A stretch of 64,000 nucleotides of DNA from Flavobacterium gillisiae (GCF_900107635.1 NZ_FNRD01000011.1:1-64000); one strand, 5' to 3'. Positions 7,606 to 17,389 are shown, counted from the stretch's first letter. Made by a program: numbers and translations. The notes: a model not told the origin generated them from the letters alone.

Positions 7606-8886
7606 ATGAATAAAGATATAATTCTAAAAGCCGAAAACATCTCAAAACAATATCGCCTCGGTCAGGTGGGTACTGGTACGCTCACGCACGATTTGAACCG
7701 CTGGTGGCATCAAGTACGAGGCAAAGAAAACCCGTATTTAAAAATTGGGGATACTAATGACCGTTCTACTAAAGGGGAGAGTGATTATGTGTGGGCTTTA
7801 CAAGACATCAATTTTGAGGTAGAGCGAGGTGAAGTTCTTGGAATTATAGGCAAAAACGGGGCGGGGAAATCTACTTTGTTGAAGATTTTATCAAAGGTTA
7901 CTGCACCCACAACGGGAAGCATAAAATCGCGTGGACGTATCGCTTCATTACTTGAAGTAGGAACGGGATTTAATCCGGAGTTGACTGGTAGAGAGAATAT
8001 CTTTCTGAACGGTGCCATTCTGGGTATGACCAAAAAAGAAATTACGGCCAAGCTAGACGAAATTATAGAATTCTCGGGTTGCGAACGTTATATTGATACT
8101 CCTGTAAAGCGTTATAGCTCCGGGATGACGGTGCGACTGGCTTTTGCTGTAGCCGCATTTTTAGAGCCTGAAATATTGGTGATCGATGAGGTTTTGGCAG
8201 TAGGGGATGCCGAGTTCCAGAAAAAAGCGATTGGGAAAATGCAGGATATATCTCGTGAAGGCGGGAGGACGGTTTTGTTTGTGAGTCATAATATGGCGGC
8301 GGTGAAGAGTTTGTGTACGAGGGGGGTTGTGTTGGAGAATGGGAAAGTGGTTTATTCAGGTTCTATTGATTCTAGTATCAATTATTATTCTGAAATCTTT
8401 TCGCAAACATTTATTAATCCTCCCAAGCATATTAATTATAATGCTAAGATAGCAATTCTTGATTTTTGTGTAAAGAATAATAATGATATTATAAAACCTA
8501 ATACAACAATTTTACTTGGTCAGAAAATTAAAATTGAATTAAAAATTTTGATTAGAGATTATTTAGATGATTTGTCAATTGCCATTGATATTATTAATAA
8601 AAATGGAGAATTTATGTCTCATTTGACTAATGAAGATGATGGTTTTTATATGTATGATTTGAAACCAAACATTCAAAAGAATATAACTATTGTAACATCA
8701 AATCTATTGTTTGTCCCTGGATTATACTCTATGAATATTTGGTTTGGATTAAGCCATAATGAAAGTTTGTATGAAATAAAGAATTTTTTTTCATTTGAGA
8801 TAGAACAGAGCGATTATTCTAAAAGAACTAAATCATTGCCTGCTCATTCAAAAGTATATTTGCCTACCGAATGGACATCAGTATAA
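7606..8886 (+). CDS. wzt: ABC transporter ATP-binding protein with C-terminal Wzt domain
   Basis: ATPase that powers polysaccharide export through the Wzm permease. Residues 1-255 form the nucleotide-binding domain: Walker A GKNGAGKS (82-89), signature SSGMT (about 171-175), Walker B with Asp194-Glu195 and the switch histidine in VSHNMA. Residues about 260-426 are a beta-rich Wzt-C-type domain, which in known systems binds the chain terminus and gives substrate specificity. The DNA changes sharply at about 8350-8400, from moderate GC to strongly AT-rich, so the two halves look to have different histories. The next gene overlaps or abuts its end. Confidence 0.93.
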   Translation: MNKDIILKAENISKQYRLGQVGTGTLTHDLNRWWHQVRGKENPYLKIGDTNDRSTKGESDYVWALQDINFEVERGEVLGIIGKNGAGKSTLLKILSKVTAPTTGSIKSRGRIASLLEVGTGFNPELTGRENIFLNGAILGMTKKEITAKLDEIIEFSGCERYIDTPVKRYSSGMTVRLAFAVAAFLEPEILVIDEVLAVGDAEFQKKAIGKMQDISREGGRTVLFVSHNMAAVKSLCTRGVVLENGKVVYSGSIDSSINYYSEIFSQTFINPPKHINYNAKIAILDFCVKNNNDIIKPNTTILLGQKIKIELKILIRDYLDDLSIAIDIINKNGEFMSHLTNEDDGFYMYDLKPNIQKNITIVTSNLLFVPGLYSMNIWFGLSHNESLYEIKNFFSFEIEQSDYSKRTKSLPAHSKVYLPTEWTSV

Positions 8887-8891
8887 AAATC

Positions 8892-9800
8892 ATGAGAAAA
8901 ACAATTAAGAAAATCATGAGAAAAACAATTAGAAAAACAATTATTAAAATTAATTATTTTATTTACAGGTTGTTTGGAAATCGATTTAATGCGATTTATG
9001 AATTAGAGCTAGGTAAATCGATTTCTCAAAATGTTAAAATTGTTTCGCCGGATAACACACTCGACGAAATAGAGCAATGTATTTTAGATGCGAAAAAAGG
9101 AGCCTACCTTAGATTTGGTGATGGTGATGTGTTTTTATTTAAAAACGTTTTAGATTCTTATCAAGTGAATTCAAAAGCGCTTTCAATTGAAATGGGAGAA
9201 TGTTTTTCTGTTAGCGGACAAAATGTTTTTAAATGCTTAGCAATTCATTCTGATTATTTTGGATTTTCAGAAGAAATGAGTGAAGATAATCATAAAAACA
9301 ATGATGAATTTGCTTTGAAATTATTTTTAGATACTTATAAATACTTTATAGGTTCAAATATATATAGCCCAGTAGCTTTACATTTTATGGCTGCAATTAA
9401 TGTTAAAAGAGCAAATTTTTTTTTAAAGACATTAAAGTCAAAAACAAAAATTTTTATTGGTAATGAACAAGTGAATGAACAAATGAAAATTCATTTATTT
9501 GGACAAAAAACTATTCACATAAAAACGCCTGTTAAAAACGCTTATTCAGAAATTGATAGAATTGAATATGAAGCATTAAAATTTATTTCAGAAAACGAAG
9601 GTTTTTTTGTTATTTGTGTAGCAATGGGATGTTCTGGTAGACCACTTATAAAAAGAATTTGGAATAAAAAATATAATGTTTTTTTGTTTGATTTTGGTAG
9701 TTTGTTGGATGGTATTTTAGGGAATAATTCTAGAAAGTGGCTTGAAATCAATGATATAAATTATGATGAATTGTTAAACGGATTAGATAAAATAGAATGA
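8892..9800 (+). CDS. GT-D fold glycosyltransferase-like protein
   Basis: The YLRFGDGDVFLF segment is the hallmark of GT-D fold (former DUF1792-type) glycosyltransferases, where the acidic residues bind metal and nucleotide sugar. A late FDFGSLLDGI segment fits the same family. It is probably cytoplasmic or membrane-associated through the basic N-terminus. The start is uncertain: ATGs at 8871 (overlapping wzt), 8892 and 8916 are all in frame, and a 24-bp near-duplication (atcatgagaaaaacaattaa) created two of them. I chose 8892, just after the wzt stop. The stop overlaps the next gene by four bases. Confidence 0.75.
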   Translation: MRKTIKKIMRKTIRKTIIKINYFIYRLFGNRFNAIYELELGKSISQNVKIVSPDNTLDEIEQCILDAKKGAYLRFGDGDVFLFKNVLDSYQVNSKALSIEMGECFSVSGQNVFKCLAIHSDYFGFSEEMSEDNHKNNDEFALKLFLDTYKYFIGSNIYSPVALHFMAAINVKRANFFLKTLKSKTKIFIGNEQVNEQMKIHLFGQKTIHIKTPVKNAYSEIDRIEYEALKFISENEGFFVICVAMGCSGRPLIKRIWNKKYNVFLFDFGSLLDGILGNNSRKWLEINDINYDELLNGLDKIE

Positions 9801-10741
9801 GTTTGATTAAAACTTTAGTCATTATAGTTAGCTATAACGGAGGGGAATGGATTGAAGAATGTTTAAATGGTGTTTTAAACAGTTCAATTCCTGTTGAACT
9901 TATAGTAATTGATAATTGCAGTACAGACGGGACCGTAGAATTTATAAAATCAAATTTTAAAAATGTACTTCTTTTTGAGCAAAAAGAGAATTTAGGCTTT
10001 GGCAAAGCTAATAATATTGGTATGTCCTATGCTTTGAGGCAAAATGCTGATTTTGTTTTCTTATTGAATCAAGATGCCTTTGTTGAAAAATACACTATTG
10101 AGAAATTAATAGAAATATCTTCGAAACATCCTGACTATGGAATTATAAGCCCCATTCAGCTGGATTATTCAGGTGAATTATTAGAACATTATTTTTATAA
10201 ATTTATGGCTAATAATACTACCAAATCTTTTTATTCAGATTTTGTATTGTCGAATGCGATTAAAAAAATCTATGACGTGCCTTTTATTCAAGCTGCATCC
10301 TGGTTAATACCAATAAATACATTGAAAAAAATAGGAGGTTTTGATCCTATTTTTTTTCATTATGGGGAGGATGATAATTATTGCCAAAGAGTTTTATATC
10401 ATAACTTGAAAATAGGGGTGGCTCCGGGTGTTTCTATCAGGCATGATAGTAACGTAGCTCCAAAACCAGTAATGCTATTGTTCTCGGATTTCTACTATGC
10501 CCATTATGTGAGACAATTATATATCAAATATGGGGATTTAAATTATAATTTTTCTGCTACCAATATTAAGATCGAAAAAAATAAAACATATAAATTAATT
10601 TTTATTGGGGTCGTCAGTTTTAATTTTTTTAAAATAAAGGGAGGAGTTAAGCAACTTTTTGTCTTAAATAAGTGTGTAAAGAAAATTAATAGTAGCAGAA
10701 AAATAAACTCAACTATTAATTCGAACTACATTTCATCATAG
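9797..10741 (+). CDS. Glycosyltransferase family 2 (rhamnosyltransferase-like)
   Basis: A 314-residue GT-A enzyme. VIIVSYNGGEWIEECL opens the nucleotide-binding fold, VIDNCSTDGT follows, and the metal-binding position reads LLNQDAF in place of a strict DxD. GGFDPIFFHYGEDDNYCQR is the acceptor-side motif typical of the WcaA/RfbF-like group, in which the ED pair includes the catalytic base. It overlaps the GT-D gene by four bases (ATGA). Donor and acceptor cannot be read from the sequence. Confidence 0.88.
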   Translation: MSLIKTLVIIVSYNGGEWIEECLNGVLNSSIPVELIVIDNCSTDGTVEFIKSNFKNVLLFEQKENLGFGKANNIGMSYALRQNADFVFLLNQDAFVEKYTIEKLIEISSKHPDYGIISPIQLDYSGELLEHYFYKFMANNTTKSFYSDFVLSNAIKKIYDVPFIQAASWLIPINTLKKIGGFDPIFFHYGEDDNYCQRVLYHNLKIGVAPGVSIRHDSNVAPKPVMLLFSDFYYAHYVRQLYIKYGDLNYNFSATNIKIEKNKTYKLIFIGVVSFNFFKIKGGVKQLFVLNKCVKKINSSRKINSTINSNYISS

Positions 10742-10805
10742 GTTTCTGGTTTTGAAATCCATATTTTAGAAAGTCTAGATAATTTCCATAAGTTTAATAA
10801 TAGAT

Positions 10806-11657
10806 ATGAATATAAATATGAAAAGCAATGTTACGGTTATTATTCCCTGTTATAATGATGGGCGATATATCGTGCAAGCCTTGCAGTCCATATTTAACCA
10901 AACAGTATTACCAGAAAAAATTATCATTGTCGATGATGGGTCAAATGCTGAAACTCAAAAAGTGTTAGCGAGCATCCAGCACTCATTAGTTCAAGTTTTT
11001 TATCAAGAAAATCAAGGAGTAAGTGTTGCACGTAATAATGCAATTACTTTGGCTCAGACTGATTTTATTGTTAACCTGGATGCTGATGATTTTTATGAGC
11101 CTACTTTTATTGAGAAAGCCGCTGCTGTTCTTTTAACTAACGAGGCTATTGGGGCAGTTGGTTGTTTTTACAAAACATTAGAAAATAATATTTTAAATAC
11201 AGTTATTGTCAAACCCTCTGGAGGCGCAATAAAACATTTTTTGGTTAAAAATAGTTCATTAGGAACTTGTATGTATCGAAAAAAATGTTGGGAACAAGCC
11301 GGTGGTTTTGATGAAAAGATGATTGACGGTTATGAAGATTGGGAATTTTGGATTTCGGTTTTAAAACAAGATTGGACGATGCATATCATCGAAGAACCTT
11401 TGTTTGTTTATAGAGTTAAAAACACATCAAGAGATCGTTCAGCATTAGTGAATCATGATTTTGAACTTCGGAAATATATTTATACAAAACATAAGGAAGT
11501 TTATGAAGAGTATAGGGAGTTTTATATTTTAGAATTACTTCGCCAAAATTCTATGTTTAGAAATACTGCATACAAGATTAAACGAGATGTTGATTATAGA
11601 ATAGGGTATAATTTATTGAAACCATTGCGTTTCTTGAAAAAAGTATTTAGCAGATGA
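10806..11657 (+). CDS. Glycosyltransferase family 2
   Basis: A 283-residue GT2 enzyme with VTVIIPCYNDGRYI at the N-terminus, IIVDDGS, a NLDADDF DxD motif and the late GGFDEKMIDGYEDWEFW acceptor motif. An alternative ATG at 10818 would remove four residues. It resembles the following gene along its whole length (same YEDWEFW/FEDWEFW motif and similar C-terminal YIYTKHKE/YIFTKHKE), so the pair is probably an old tandem duplication. It overlaps the next gene by four bases. Confidence 0.88.
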   Translation: MNINMKSNVTVIIPCYNDGRYIVQALQSIFNQTVLPEKIIIVDDGSNAETQKVLASIQHSLVQVFYQENQGVSVARNNAITLAQTDFIVNLDADDFYEPTFIEKAAAVLLTNEAIGAVGCFYKTLENNILNTVIVKPSGGAIKHFLVKNSSLGTCMYRKKCWEQAGGFDEKMIDGYEDWEFWISVLKQDWTMHIIEEPLFVYRVKNTSRDRSALVNHDFELRKYIYTKHKEVYEEYREFYILELLRQNSMFRNTAYKIKRDVDYRIGYNLLKPLRFLKKVFSR

Positions 11658-12508
11658 GTCCTATAGTTTCTATTATTGTTCCCTGTTATAAGCAAGCTCA
11701 TTTTTTAGATGAGGCTTTGCAATCTGTTTTCGATCAAGTCTTTATGGATTGGGAGTGTATTATTGTAAACGATGGTAGTCCGGATCATACAGCAGCTGTT
11801 TCTAAACTATGGATAGTCAAGGACAAACGGTTTATTTATTTATACCAAGATAATGGGGGATTGTCTAGTGCTCGTAATGCCGGCATAAAGATTAGCAAAG
11901 GCGAGTTCATCCTGCCACTTGATGCTGATGATATTTTAAATTTAGATTATTTAACAAAGTTAGTTCCAGTATTGCAGCATGATGCTTCTTTAGGAATTGT
12001 GTCCTGTTATAGTAATTTTTTCTATCAGACTAAAAATAATATTATTTATCTGTTAAAACCTATCGGTTTTAGCAGTGATTACTTATTGTACGTAAATCAA
12101 TTGATAGCCACATCTTTGTTCAGGAGGGCATGTTGGGTTCAAAATGGTGGTTACGATGAGACCATGAAAAAAGGATTTGAAGATTGGGAGTTTTGGCTAA
12201 ATTGTACCAAGCGAGGTTGGAGCTATAGTATTGTGCCTGAATTCTTATTTTTTTACCGCAAAGCACAAAAATCGATGTTGACTTCTACTATACAACAGCA
12301 TTCTGAAGAGGTAAAGCAATATATTTTTACCAAGCACAAAGAATTATATATCAAAGATTTTAACAACTGTATGGAGGTTTTGTTTTATGAGTTGAGGGTG
12401 CAGCGTGTAGGACATGATAGGTATAAAAATGCGGTAGAATATAAAATAGGTAAAGCGATTTTGAAACCTTACCGCTGGATTTTAAAATGGATTTCAAAAA
12501 TTAAATAA
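11654..12508 (+). CDS. Glycosyltransferase family 2, paralogue of the preceding gene
   Basis: A 284-residue GT2 enzyme: VSIIVPCYKQAHFLDEAL, IIVNDGSPD, LPLDADDI (DxD) and GGYDETMKKGFEDWEFW. The C-terminal region with FTKHKELY parallels the gene before it. The two proteins have clearly diverged, so they may add different sugars or act on successive acceptors. The next gene starts five bases after its stop. Confidence 0.88.
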   Translation: MSPIVSIIVPCYKQAHFLDEALQSVFDQVFMDWECIIVNDGSPDHTAAVSKLWIVKDKRFIYLYQDNGGLSSARNAGIKISKGEFILPLDADDILNLDYLTKLVPVLQHDASLGIVSCYSNFFYQTKNNIIYLLKPIGFSSDYLLYVNQLIATSLFRRACWVQNGGYDETMKKGFEDWEFWLNCTKRGWSYSIVPEFLFFYRKAQKSMLTSTIQQHSEEVKQYIFTKHKELYIKDFNNCMEVLFYELRVQRVGHDRYKNAVEYKIGKAILKPYRWILKWISKIK

Positions 12509-12512
12509 ACCT

Positions 12513-13292
12513 ATGATTTCAGTAGTCATTCGGAATAAAAATCAAGCAGTAGCATTGTCCTTTTTGTTGAAAACCTTAACAGAACGTTATACCGATTCTA
12601 TTAATGAAATCATAGTAATCGATAATTGCTCAACGGATGATAGCCAAGCCATTGCTGCTAAATACGAGGCTCGATTTGTAACCATTGAAAATTTTAGTTA
12701 CGGTGGAAGTGCTAATCTAGCTGCACAAGAAGCCATCGGTCCTATAGTCGTTATATTTAGTGCCCATTCCTATCCTGTAAGTCACGACTTTTTTTCTTTA
12801 ATTCAAGAAATGTTTGATGCCAATGTTAATTTGGCGGGACTTAGATGTTTGCACAGTAGCAACGATTATCATAACTATATTAATGGTATATCAGCCACGA
12901 AGGATCCTAATAAGTCAGGATTAATTTTTTCAGGTTCTGCCTTTAGTAAAAAAGTATGGGTTAAACATCCGTTTCGGGAAGACGTAGCCACTTTTGAAGA
13001 CAAAGAATGGAGTAAACGAGTATTAGAAAACGGTTATGAAATTGAATTTGTAGCCGCTATTTTTCATTATGAGATAAGCAGAACAAATAGGCAGAACTTT
13101 TTTAGGTTTAAAAATGATATAGTAGGCAATTACCAGTTGTGGAATCAGGATATTACATTTCAAAATGCTTTCAAAGGTTTATTCGGGAGCACTTTTAGCT
13201 CATTTAAAAATTTAGGAATTGAGTTATGGTATGTTGTAAAAAAGTTTTTATTTTTATTGAAATTCATCAATAATAAACCCAAGAAGTTTTGA
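12513..13292 (+). CDS. Glycosyltransferase family 2
   Basis: A 259-residue GT2 protein: VVIRNKNQAVALSFLL, IIVIDNCSTDDS, then a segment IVVIFSAHSYP where the usual DxD is replaced by SAH. The late motif FREDVATFEDKEWSKRVL retains the acidic ED pair. The SAH substitution is also seen in some rhamnosyltransferase-like GT2 proteins, so loss of activity should not be assumed. It sits in a run of GT genes with gaps below ten bases. Confidence 0.83.
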   Translation: MISVVIRNKNQAVALSFLLKTLTERYTDSINEIIVIDNCSTDDSQAIAAKYEARFVTIENFSYGGSANLAAQEAIGPIVVIFSAHSYPVSHDFFSLIQEMFDANVNLAGLRCLHSSNDYHNYINGISATKDPNKSGLIFSGSAFSKKVWVKHPFREDVATFEDKEWSKRVLENGYEIEFVAAIFHYEISRTNRQNFFRFKNDIVGNYQLWNQDITFQNAFKGLFGSTFSSFKNLGIELWYVVKKFLFLLKFINNKPKKF

Positions 13293-13301
13293 AATTAAGG
13301 T

Positions 13302-14153
13302 ATGGATAAAAAAGATATTTGTATAGTTATCCCCATATATAAGGAAGTTTTGAATGAGTTCGAAATTCAATCAGTAGTTCAATGTATAAAACTACTGTCT
13401 GATTATCGATTGTATTTTGTTTGTCCAAAAGGAATGAATACTAGTGAATATCGATGTAAATTTAAAGAGATAGTGAATTATGTTTTTTTTAATGAAGTTT
13501 ATTTTAAAGGGATAAAAGGATACAATAAACTAATGTTGAACCCTGAGTTTTACAAAACTTTTACAGATTATGATTACATGCTCATTTACCAAACAGATTG
13601 TTATGTTTTTAGAGATGAATTGCTACATTGGGCAAATAAAGATTTTGATTATATTGGTGGTCTTTGGTTTGATAACTACATTGGTAATCCATACCAAGGA
13701 GCAAAAGTATGGTGTGCTGGAAATGGTGGATTATCTTTAAGAAAGACAAAAAGCATGATTGAATTATTGTCTTCAAAGAAGGCTATGAAGGGAATGCCAA
13801 AGTTATTTACAGATGCTAAAAGATTAAAAATATTTGGAATACTTAGTTATTTCAAAGGAATACTTCTATTGCCATTTCGTTTTTTGGGATATAAAAACAA
13901 TTTTTCCTATCGAGCAAAGACTTTTGCTGAAAATGAAGACGCTTATTTTGTGGAAGCAGGTCTTGTATATAAAAAGATAAAAATTCCAAAAGTTGAAGAT
14001 GCAATGTTTTTTTCTTGGGATAGACATCCTGAATATCTATTTAATACCATAGAAAAGCTTCCATTCTGTTGTCATGCTTGGTACAGAGACGATAGTCTGT
14101 ATAAGGAAAATAAAAAATTTTGGTTAAATCAATTAAAAAAAAATGAAATCTAG
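13302..14153 (+). CDS. DUF5672 family protein, probable glycosyltransferase
   Basis: A 283-residue protein with ICIVIPIYKE at the N-terminus, YMLIYQTDCYVF (a candidate metal-binding QTD), DYIGGLWFDNY and WCAGNGGLSLRK. This set is typical of the DUF5672 family, which is GT-A-like and recurs in polysaccharide loci. There is no membrane span. Its end overlaps the next gene by eleven bases. The function as a glycosyltransferase is inferred from fold resemblance and context. Confidence 0.8.
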   Translation: MDKKDICIVIPIYKEVLNEFEIQSVVQCIKLLSDYRLYFVCPKGMNTSEYRCKFKEIVNYVFFNEVYFKGIKGYNKLMLNPEFYKTFTDYDYMLIYQTDCYVFRDELLHWANKDFDYIGGLWFDNYIGNPYQGAKVWCAGNGGLSLRKTKSMIELLSSKKAMKGMPKLFTDAKRLKIFGILSYFKGILLLPFRFLGYKNNFSYRAKTFAENEDAYFVEAGLVYKKIKIPKVEDAMFFSWDRHPEYLFNTIEKLPFCCHAWYRDDSLYKENKKFWLNQLKKNEI

Positions 14154-14958
14154 ACTATCAATAATCACAATTAATTATAACGATCTTGTAGGTCTTAAAA
14201 GGACAGTGAAGAGTGTTTTGAATCAAACTTTGCATGCATTTGAGTATATAGTGATTGATGGAGGGTCTGTAGATGGAAGTAAAGAATTTATAGCAAAAAA
14301 TAATGATAGTATTGATTATTGGGTTAGTGAAGAGGATTTAGGGATTTATAATGCTATGAACAAAGGAATTAGTGCTGCCGAAGGAGAATATCTACTTTTC
14401 TTAAACAGCGGTGATCACTTATATAATGATACTATAATTGAAAAAGTCATACAAGACTTAAAAGAGTATGATTTGATTTATTCTAATTTAGAAATGGTTG
14501 GAGAGAAGAATTCAAAAATAGTTCATTATCCAGCTGAATTACGATTCTCGTATATGTTTTTTAATACTTTACCTCATCCTGCAACGTTTATAAAAAAAAC
14601 GTTATTTGATACAGTTGGATTGTATGATGAAAATTTGAAAGTAGTTTCCGATTGGAAGTTTTTTATGCTTGCTTTGTTTAAAGAAGAATGTAGTTATCAC
14701 AAATTAGAAATAATTGTGGCAAGTTATTATTTGGGAGGAATAAGTTCTCAAATTAATACTATAGAAGAAAAAAATAAAGTAAGAAAAGAAAATTTTACTC
14801 CCTTTGTATTAGATTATGTAGAATTGAATAGTTTACAAGGAAAGAATAATTCAGAATTAAACAAAATGTTATCTGAAATAGACAAATCAATTATTGGAAG
14901 AAAATTAGGAAATATTCTGGTAAGAATGTTATATTTTATTTTTGCGAAAAAGCAGTAA
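14143..14958 (+). CDS. Glycosyltransferase family 2 (WcaE-like)
   Basis: A 271-residue GT2 enzyme: LSIITINYNDLVGLKRTV, VIDGGSVDGS, DLGIYNAMNKGI and LFLNSGDHL, the set seen in the WcaE-like group. PHPATFIKKTLFDTVGLYDE and the following SDWKF make up the acceptor side. It closes the first GT run; a 340-base gap follows. Sugar specificity is unknown. Confidence 0.88.
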   Translation: MKSRLSIITINYNDLVGLKRTVKSVLNQTLHAFEYIVIDGGSVDGSKEFIAKNNDSIDYWVSEEDLGIYNAMNKGISAAEGEYLLFLNSGDHLYNDTIIEKVIQDLKEYDLIYSNLEMVGEKNSKIVHYPAELRFSYMFFNTLPHPATFIKKTLFDTVGLYDENLKVVSDWKFFMLALFKEECSYHKLEIIVASYYLGGISSQINTIEEKNKVRKENFTPFVLDYVELNSLQGKNNSELNKMLSEIDKSIIGRKLGNILVRMLYFIFAKKQ

Positions 14959-15298
14959 TTAATATTTTTTGTTTCCTCTCCAGTTCACCCCATCACTTTT
15001 TCAATAGACAATTAGTTAACATACTTCTAGTAATTAGTTAAATTGGATTACTATCTGATGACGAGGATGAAATAGTTTAGAAAATTAAAGGAATTGATAG
15101 AATCACAAAATAAAAAATAATATTTAATTTTTATTTGGAACGTAAACCAAAAATAGTTTACCGCATTTAATAGATGTGTATCAGGGAAGGTAATTATTGG
15201 CTAGGACTTATTACCTTAAAATTCCTTTAAATCACCTTTCTTTGTTTGAGTTTTAGTAGAGGTGATTCCATAGTTAAAAATCTTTAAAGAATTTAGTT
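14959..15298. other. Intergenic region between GT runs
   Basis: No gene is supported. A short inverted repeat AGGTAAT/ATTACCT at about 15188-15215 is visible but has no T-run. I cannot point to a convincing promoter. Confidence 0.5.
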
Positions 15299-16444
15299 AT
15301 GAGAATACTAATGGTATCAATGTTAAATTATCACTTTGTTAGATGGACTGAACAACTCAAAGAGTCAGGACATGAAATATTTTGGTTTGACATAAATGAT
15401 AATGGTAATAAAGTTGAAAAATTAAGCTGGTTACATCAAAAAGTAGGATGGAAATTAAGGTATGACTTTCCTTTTAGAGTTTTTGTAAAAAGCGAATTTC
15501 CAGCATTATATAAATGGATTCAAAAATATAATGAAAGAAAAGTACAAGATGAATTTGAAAAGTACTTATTAGAGGTGAAACCAGATGTTGTTCACAGTTT
15601 TGCAATTTATATTTCATGTTTTCCAATTGTAACTATAATGAATAAATACCCAGATGTAAAATGGGTGTACTCCTCTTGGGGAAGCGATTTATTTGATTTT
15701 CAAAATTATCCAGACGAGCTAAAAGCTATAAAAGAGGTGTTGCCACGAGTAAATTATTTGTTCACAGATTGTTTTAGAGATTATGAAATAGCAAAAAAGC
15801 ATGGATTTGTAAATACTTTTCTAGGAGTTTTTCCTGGTGGCGGTGGTTATTTTTTAGACAAAATGGAAGATATAACGATGGCAACTGAAAGAAAAAACAG
15901 TATTCTTATTAAGGGGTTTCAAGGAAGATGGGGAAGGGCGATAAATATTCTCAAAGCAATTATAGATATTAAAGAGGAATTGAAGTCATTTCCAATTGTT
16001 ATATTTGGTGCTGATGATGAAATTATAAGTTTTGTTAAGAATTCAAAACTTTCTAATTGGAAAAACATTACAGTTTTAGGAAAAATTCAACATGACGAAG
16101 TACTGTATGTTATGGGAGAATCTTTTTTATACATAGGGAACAGTATATCTGACGGTATGCCTAATACAATGCTTGAAGCTATATGCATGAATGTTTTTCC
16201 AATCCAGTCTAATCCAGGAGGGGTCACACAAGAACTAATAGAAGATGGATTTAATGGATTGTTAATAGAAGATTCAGAAAATATTGAAAATTTAAGGAAT
16301 TTAATATTACGAGCTTTAAATAATGAAGAAATGATTAAAAATGGAATTGCTTATAATTCTCTGCACATAGCTAAAAGATTTGACTATGATTTTGTTAGAA
16401 ACAAAGTACTACAAAGCTATATGAATTTAGCGCAGGATAATTGA
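15299..16444 (+). CDS. Glycosyltransferase family 4
   Basis: A GT-B enzyme of 381 residues. The N-terminal half (about 1-190) carries the acceptor domain, with SWGSDLFDF in the inter-domain region. The C-terminal half contains the donor site, with IGNSISDGMPNTMLEAICMNVFPIQSNPGGV, the E-x7-E-like glutamates that bind the nucleotide. It is preceded by a 340-base gap and followed 49 bases later by an FkbM methyltransferase. Very AT-rich codon use, like its neighbours. Confidence 0.88.
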   Translation: MRILMVSMLNYHFVRWTEQLKESGHEIFWFDINDNGNKVEKLSWLHQKVGWKLRYDFPFRVFVKSEFPALYKWIQKYNERKVQDEFEKYLLEVKPDVVHSFAIYISCFPIVTIMNKYPDVKWVYSSWGSDLFDFQNYPDELKAIKEVLPRVNYLFTDCFRDYEIAKKHGFVNTFLGVFPGGGGYFLDKMEDITMATERKNSILIKGFQGRWGRAINILKAIIDIKEELKSFPIVIFGADDEIISFVKNSKLSNWKNITVLGKIQHDEVLYVMGESFLYIGNSISDGMPNTMLEAICMNVFPIQSNPGGVTQELIEDGFNGLLIEDSENIENLRNLILRALNNEEMIKNGIAYNSLHIAKRFDYDFVRNKVLQSYMNLAQDN

Positions 16445-16492
16445 TTCTCATTGGAGAAATACAAATAAATAACAACATCAACCTTACTATTT

Positions 16493-17332
16493 ATGATCAA
16501 ATGGTTATATAATACATTCAAAATCGTTTCAAAGAATATACAAATTACTAAAAAGTCAAAATATAAATTTAAAGAAAAAATAATTATTTTTAACATATTG
16601 AATAGTTTGTATTTCAAATCTGTTTTTTTTAAAAACAAAAATGAAGTTACTCAAGATATTTTCCAATTTAAAGTAACAGCCTATAATTATAATACTTTAC
16701 TGTTTTTATACAAGGAAATATTTATTTCTAATGATTACTTCTTTAAAGCTGATAACAGTATACCTAAAATAATAGACTGTGGTGCTAATATTGGAATGTC
16801 AATATTGTACTTTAAGTTTATTTATCCTAATTGTTCAATTGTCGCGTTTGAACCTAATCCGAAAGCATTTTATTTGTTAAAAAAGAATGTTGAGCAAAAT
16901 AATTTGAAAAATGTTGTATTGCACAATTTAGCTTTGTCGGACAATAGAGGGAAGATAGATTTTTTTATAGGAAATGATGAAGAGATTTTATTGGCTTCGA
17001 CAATTGCTGAAAGAGGGGGTGAAGAAAATTTTAAAATAGAATCGGATAAATTATCTAATTATTTAAATGATACAATCGATTTAATAAAAATTGATATTGA
17101 AGGTTCGGAAAATCAAGTTTTAAATGACCTAGTTCTCTCGGATAAAATTAAAAGCACTAAAAACTATATCATAGAATACCATCACAGGATTAATAATAGA
17201 AAATCATCCTTGTCCTCTTTCATAAAGCCATTTGAAGAGTCTGGATTTGAATATAATATAAAATCTTCGTTTTATGCAACAGGTGTTTTTCAAGATATAC
17301 TTTTAAATATATATAAAGAGAAATTGAATTGA
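16493..17332 (+). CDS. FkbM family methyltransferase
   Basis: A 279-residue SAM-dependent O-methyltransferase. Motif I is IIDCGANIGMS (about residues 92-102), followed by AFEPNPKAF and LIKIDIEGSE, which together define FkbM-type enzymes. About 90 residues precede the SAM domain. In polysaccharide loci such enzymes usually methylate a sugar hydroxyl. In some Wzm/Wzt systems terminal methylation stops chain growth and is read by the Wzt C-terminal domain; whether that happens here is unknown. Confidence 0.9.
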   Translation: MIKWLYNTFKIVSKNIQITKKSKYKFKEKIIIFNILNSLYFKSVFFKNKNEVTQDIFQFKVTAYNYNTLLFLYKEIFISNDYFFKADNSIPKIIDCGANIGMSILYFKFIYPNCSIVAFEPNPKAFYLLKKNVEQNNLKNVVLHNLALSDNRGKIDFFIGNDEEILLASTIAERGGEENFKIESDKLSNYLNDTIDLIKIDIEGSENQVLNDLVLSDKIKSTKNYIIEYHHRINNRKSSLSSFIKPFEESGFEYNIKSSFYATGVFQDILLNIYKEKLN

Positions 17333-17389
17333 TAGTCAATGATTTATTACTTTGGAAATAATAATAAATTATTTTAAATAAAATTCTTA

